This document shows, piece after piece, positions 5,780-7,836 of a DNA stretch of 7,836 bases. This DNA comes from Methanomicrobiales archaeon (GTDB lineage Archaea > Halobacteriota > Methanomicrobia > Methanomicrobiales > Methanomicrobiaceae). Numbering within the stretch: position 1 is the first letter of the stretch; every line of letters begins with the position of its first letter. Below the pieces are notes generated by a model. The model searched no databases and was not told where the DNA came from. It was given only the letters and a program-made list of their open reading frames with translations. The position numbers and the translations under genes are program-made. The stretch is taken from the NCBI GenBank assembly GCA_012523385.1, contig JAAYIO010000093.1, forward strand, positions 1 to 7,836, in the 5' to 3' direction.

Positions 5780-6610
5780 TCAGATCACCACCAGTAGAAT
5801 AGCTACAAGACCGCATGCTGCACATGCTGCAGACGATCCGATTACTGCACGGGGCCATCTCTTGAACTTCGGGTCGTGAGGACCTTCGATTGTACCGGTA
5901 ATGTTGTACGCGGTAAGCACTGCTGCAACAAGGAACATACCAACTGCAAAGATACCTGCAAGGGATACGGCAAGTGTAGCAACGCCTTCAGGGGTAATCC
6001 CAACCCATGACGCAAACGCTCCCTGATAAACAGCGAGAAGTTGGAGATAGATGAGCGTACCACCTGTACCTGCTAAGATACCACCAAGCACACCGCCAAC
6101 GTAGGAGATGAACGGCAGTCCGTGACCCTCTGTTCCCTGAGATCGGTATGCAGGGTAGGTGTCACCAGTGATGGGATCTTTATCGACTTTACCCGATGCT
6201 GCAGGAATACCCATCTCAAATACGTAAACAACGTTCACCATGAGACACGTAATTGCCATCAAGACACCGCCGCCCATTGCGCCGGCTCCAAGTGCAATCC
6301 AGAGACCATGACCAGCGGCCCATGCGCCTCCGAAGAGACCTGCAAGGCCACCACCGGCAGCGAGCATTGCTACACCGGTAGCGATACCGGGGGCCTGCCC
6401 CATTGCTGCTGGTGCTCCACCAACGGGCACAAAGTGCACACCAAAGGAGATGAGCACGCCGCCGATGATGACGCCGATAAGGGGAATAAGTGCTGCTGGA
6501 TAGAGGATAAAGACAATACCAACTGATGCTAGTACGATAACTAATGCGATTACAGATGCGACCGGGTTAATACCCTCTCCGCCAGCTGCACCGCCACCTA
6601 ATGCACTCAT
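5780..6610 (-). CDS. mtrD: Mtr methyltransferase subunit D, membrane protein
   Basis: MtrD is a polytopic subunit of the Na+-translocating part of Mtr. The 276-residue protein is very rich in Gly and Ala and shows about seven hydrophobic segments (about 17-36, 40-60, 73-97, 103-130, 168-190, 210-235, 256-276). Between segments four and five lies a polar loop with FEMGIPAASGKVDKDPITGD (131-150) and YPAYRSQGTEGHGLPF (152-167), a typical MtrD stretch. The ATG overlaps the mtrE stop as ATGA, so translation is likely coupled. The N-terminus (MSALGGGAAGGEGINP) is a glycine-rich extension. I recall other MtrD proteins as about 230-260 residues, so this one is slightly long. Confidence 0.95.
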   Translation of the reverse strand: MSALGGGAAGGEGINPVASVIALVIVLASVGIVFILYPAALIPLIGVIIGGVLISFGVHFVPVGGAPAAMGQAPGIATGVAMLAAGGGLAGLFGGAWAAGHGLWIALGAGAMGGGVLMAITCLMVNVVYVFEMGIPAASGKVDKDPITGDTYPAYRSQGTEGHGLPFISYVGGVLGGILAGTGGTLIYLQLLAVYQGAFASWVGITPEGVATLAVSLAGIFAVGMFLVAAVLTAYNITGTIEGPHDPKFKRWPRAVIGSSAACAACGLVAILLVVI

Positions 6611-7512
6611 GTTGTTGCCTCCTCTTCCGTTTCTTTAGTATAAGGACCGTAAGTCTTTCTTGCCCATGTCTCGACAAAGCGGTCGATGACCATGAAAACG
6701 ATAATCAATACGGCACCGGCGATCACGCCTCCCCAGCCTGCTACGAGTGGCTCGAAGAGAACGGTACGCCATAATTCAAAGAACACAATAAGACCGAAAC
6801 AGATACCGGATGCGGGACCTGCTCCTTTGGATGTGAACCATCCATTGTCAAGTGAACTTCTCTGTCCTGCCTCTGCATACCGGACAATGTCACCGGATGC
6901 GGAGATAGGTAACCCAGCTCCGAAGGGATAGTTCTGGTACTGACGTTCTTTTCCATAGAACGGGTTTCCAGTTGCAGAACCTGCTGCTCCTAATGCGATA
7001 CCCCATACAATACCCATCAATGGCAGCGGGAACGGGTGTCCCAAGGCCTCGATCATGAGGAAACACATAGTAACAGTGGTAAAGACCGCAACGAAAGCGT
7101 GGGCCATAGTCACAGTTGTAACCGATTTTAATACATCGATATAAACTGGCTGTTCAAATTTTGCGAGACTTGCAGTACGGCCGAGATATGCAGTCGTGGC
7201 GTACACGCCCTGCACGAAGACTGCGACCGAAGAACCAACGATGAGAGCAAGAATCGCATTGTACTGAATCGCCATCAACGCCCAAGCAATTCCAGCAGCT
7301 AATGCTACCCATAGACCGTACGCAGGGGGTTCACCGGATATAGCTTTATTGTAAATCCTGTGAATATACCCCATCTGCGGAGCCAGCTGAACCTGTGAGT
7401 TTGGGTCACCCTGTGATCCAATATCAGATTCAGTGTCCTCCGCAGCGCCAGCTACAGTAGCAAGAGCGCCGGCTAAAGCGCTGATACCGATGCCAAATAG
7501 TAGATTTTCCAT
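6607..7512 (-). CDS. mtrE: Mtr methyltransferase subunit E, membrane protein, first gene of the operon
   Basis: MtrE is the third polytopic subunit of the Mtr Na+ pump. The 301-residue protein matches the family length. DPNSQVQLAPQMGYIHRIYN (36-55), ISGEPPAYGLW (58-68), TGNPFYGKERQYQNYPFG (181-198) and ASGDIVRYAEAGQRSSLDNG (205-224) are characteristic stretches. Hydrophobic segments lie near 4-23, 65-81, 86-106, 138-154, 165-180, 231-247 and 257-275. The C-terminus is charged (KETEEEATT). The ATG at 7512 has a perfect AGGAGG eight bases upstream (7521-7526). It is the first gene after the promoter region and overlaps mtrD by four bases. Confidence 0.96.
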   Translation of the reverse strand: MENLLFGIGISALAGALATVAGAAEDTESDIGSQGDPNSQVQLAPQMGYIHRIYNKAISGEPPAYGLWVALAAGIAWALMAIQYNAILALIVGSSVAVFVQGVYATTAYLGRTASLAKFEQPVYIDVLKSVTTVTMAHAFVAVFTTVTMCFLMIEALGHPFPLPLMGIVWGIALGAAGSATGNPFYGKERQYQNYPFGAGLPISASGDIVRYAEAGQRSSLDNGWFTSKGAGPASGICFGLIVFFELWRTVLFEPLVAGWGGVIAGAVLIIVFMVIDRFVETWARKTYGPYTKETEEEATT

Positions 7513-7594
7513 TCAGGCATCCTCCTGTGTGGCAAAGCACCAGAGTAACACATTACACAAACCCTTTTTGGTGCAATTAAACCTTGATAGGGAG

Positions 7595-7610
7595 TTTATT
7601 AAAGGTTTCG
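7595..7610 (-). promoter_or_regulatory. probable BRE and TATA box of the mtr operon
   Basis: On the minus strand CGAAACC (7604-7610) followed by TTTAATAAA (7595-7603) fits the archaeal BRE-TATA pattern. Transcription would start about 25 bases downstream, near 7574, leaving a leader of about 60 bases before mtrE. The position between the mcrA terminator and mtrE supports it. A weaker TATA-like CCTATAAT lies further upstream at about 7628-7635. Confidence 0.6.
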
Positions 7611-7611
7611 A

Positions 7612-7630
7612 AATAGTGAGAATCACTATT
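7612..7630. promoter_or_regulatory. 8-bp dyad, candidate operator upstream of the mtr promoter
   Basis: AATAGTGA and its perfect reverse complement TCACTATT are separated by GAA. The dyad ends two bases upstream of the proposed BRE, a position suited to an activator or repressor of mtr transcription. It lies before the predicted start site, so a role as an RNA hairpin in the mtr leader is unlikely. Confidence 0.5.
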
Positions 7631-7631
7631 A

Positions 7632-7674
7632 TAGGCTAGGAACAGTTTGCAGACCTCTTTGCAAAATAAGCCTA
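7632..7674. repeat. nested inverted repeats between mcrA and mtrE
   Basis: An outer pair, TAGGCT (7632-7637) and AGCCTA (7669-7674), encloses an inner pair, TTTGCA (7646-7651) and TGCAAA (7660-7665), with an eight-base loop. The whole could fold as a two-part hairpin in an mcr read-through transcript, or act at the DNA level next to the mtr promoter. Confidence 0.45.
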
Positions 7675-7692
7675 CAGATGCTTTTGTTAAAG

Positions 7693-7699
7693 AAAAAAA
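7693..7699 (-). terminator. oligo-T terminator after mcrA
   Basis: Seven A on the plus strand read as T7 on the minus strand, 13 bases beyond the mcrA stop. This is a plausible archaeal terminator for the mcr operon and separates it from the mtr promoter. Confidence 0.6.
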
Positions 7700-7712
7700 T
7701 ATTGGGTTGATC

Positions 7713-7836
7713 TTACCGTGCTGGTATGATCAATGAGCGCTCGCCTGCTGGCTTGAACTCGCGGATTGCACCCTTTGCGAATTCGCGGCGGGGTTCTGCG
7801 AAGTCGAATTTGAGTGACGGATCTGCGAAACAGATC
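7713..7836 (-). CDS. mcrA: methyl-coenzyme M reductase alpha subunit, last 40 codons (partial)
   Basis: McrA is the catalytic alpha subunit of the F430 enzyme that makes methane and the CoM-CoB heterodisulfide from methyl-coenzyme M and coenzyme B. Only the C-terminus is visible: CFADPSLKFDFA, then PRREFAKGAIREFKPAGERS and LIIPAR before the TAA at 7715-7713. This ending is characteristic of McrA, which is about 550-570 residues long, so over 90% of the gene lies beyond the window edge. The frame is fixed by the stop and runs open to the edge. Being transcribed toward mtrE, it is probably the last gene of a mcrBDCGA operon that precedes mtr, an arrangement known from several methanogens. Confidence 0.95.
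   Translation of the reverse strand, partial: ICFADPSLKFDFAEPRREFAKGAIREFKPAGERSLIIPAR

Noticed and set aside
6122..6526. Plus-strand open frame antisense to mtrD (134 codons).
   Set aside because: It is a shadow of the Gly/Ala-rich mtrD codons, with odd composition and no ribosome binding site.
7433..7639. Plus-strand open frame running out of the mtrE start into the promoter region.
   Set aside because: It is antisense to the mtrE N-terminus and crosses the mtr promoter, with no ribosome binding site or family features.

Overview
The window comes from a methanogenic euryarchaeon. It carries almost the whole operon for the membrane Na+-pumping methyltransferase Mtr (N5-methyl-tetrahydromethanopterin or -sarcinapterin : coenzyme M methyltransferase) on the minus strand. 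Just upstream of it lies the 3' end of mcrA, the alpha subunit of methyl-coenzyme M reductase. Moderate GC, archaeal BRE/TATA promoter elements, oligo-T terminators and strong GGAGG/GGTGA ribosome binding sites fit a member of the Methanomicrobiales or a relative; that placement is inference.

Layout. Bases 1-1312 (plus strand) hold the 3' half of nadA and complete nadC, the last steps of de novo NAD synthesis from aspartate. Bases 1313-1888 are a gene-free, AT-rich gap between two convergent transcription units. It has an oligo-T terminator at each side and an unusual set of inverted repeats. Bases 1889-7512 (minus strand) are eight tightly packed mtr genes, read in the order mtrE, mtrD, mtrC, mtrB, mtrA, mtrF, an mtrA-mtrG fusion, mtrH. 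Neighbours overlap or lie within 13 bases of one another. Bases 7513-7712 hold the mcr terminator, a nested hairpin, an 8-bp dyad and a probable BRE/TATA promoter for mtr. Bases 7713-7836 are the last 40 codons of mcrA.

The main surprise is the gene at 2940-3680. It sits exactly where mtrG stands in the canonical mtrEDCBAFGH order and no free mtrG is present. It encodes a second, nearly complete copy of the MtrA corrinoid domain (about 92% identical to the first over 170 residues) joined to a full-length MtrG sequence. At the DNA level the two copies match without gaps over 512 bases with about 35 mismatches, so the copy is recent or is being homogenised by gene conversion. The junction falls in a GAT/GAC-rich acidic linker. 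If the fusion is assembled in place of MtrG, each Mtr protomer would carry two cobamide-binding domains instead of one.

How the genes work together: MtrH moves the methyl group from the pterin to the cobamide of MtrA. MtrA (and perhaps the MtrA-MtrG fusion) carries it to coenzyme M. Demethylation is coupled to Na+ export through the membrane subunits MtrC, MtrD and MtrE, with the single-helix subunits A, B, F and G as stalk. McrA then belongs to the enzyme that releases methane from methyl-coenzyme M.
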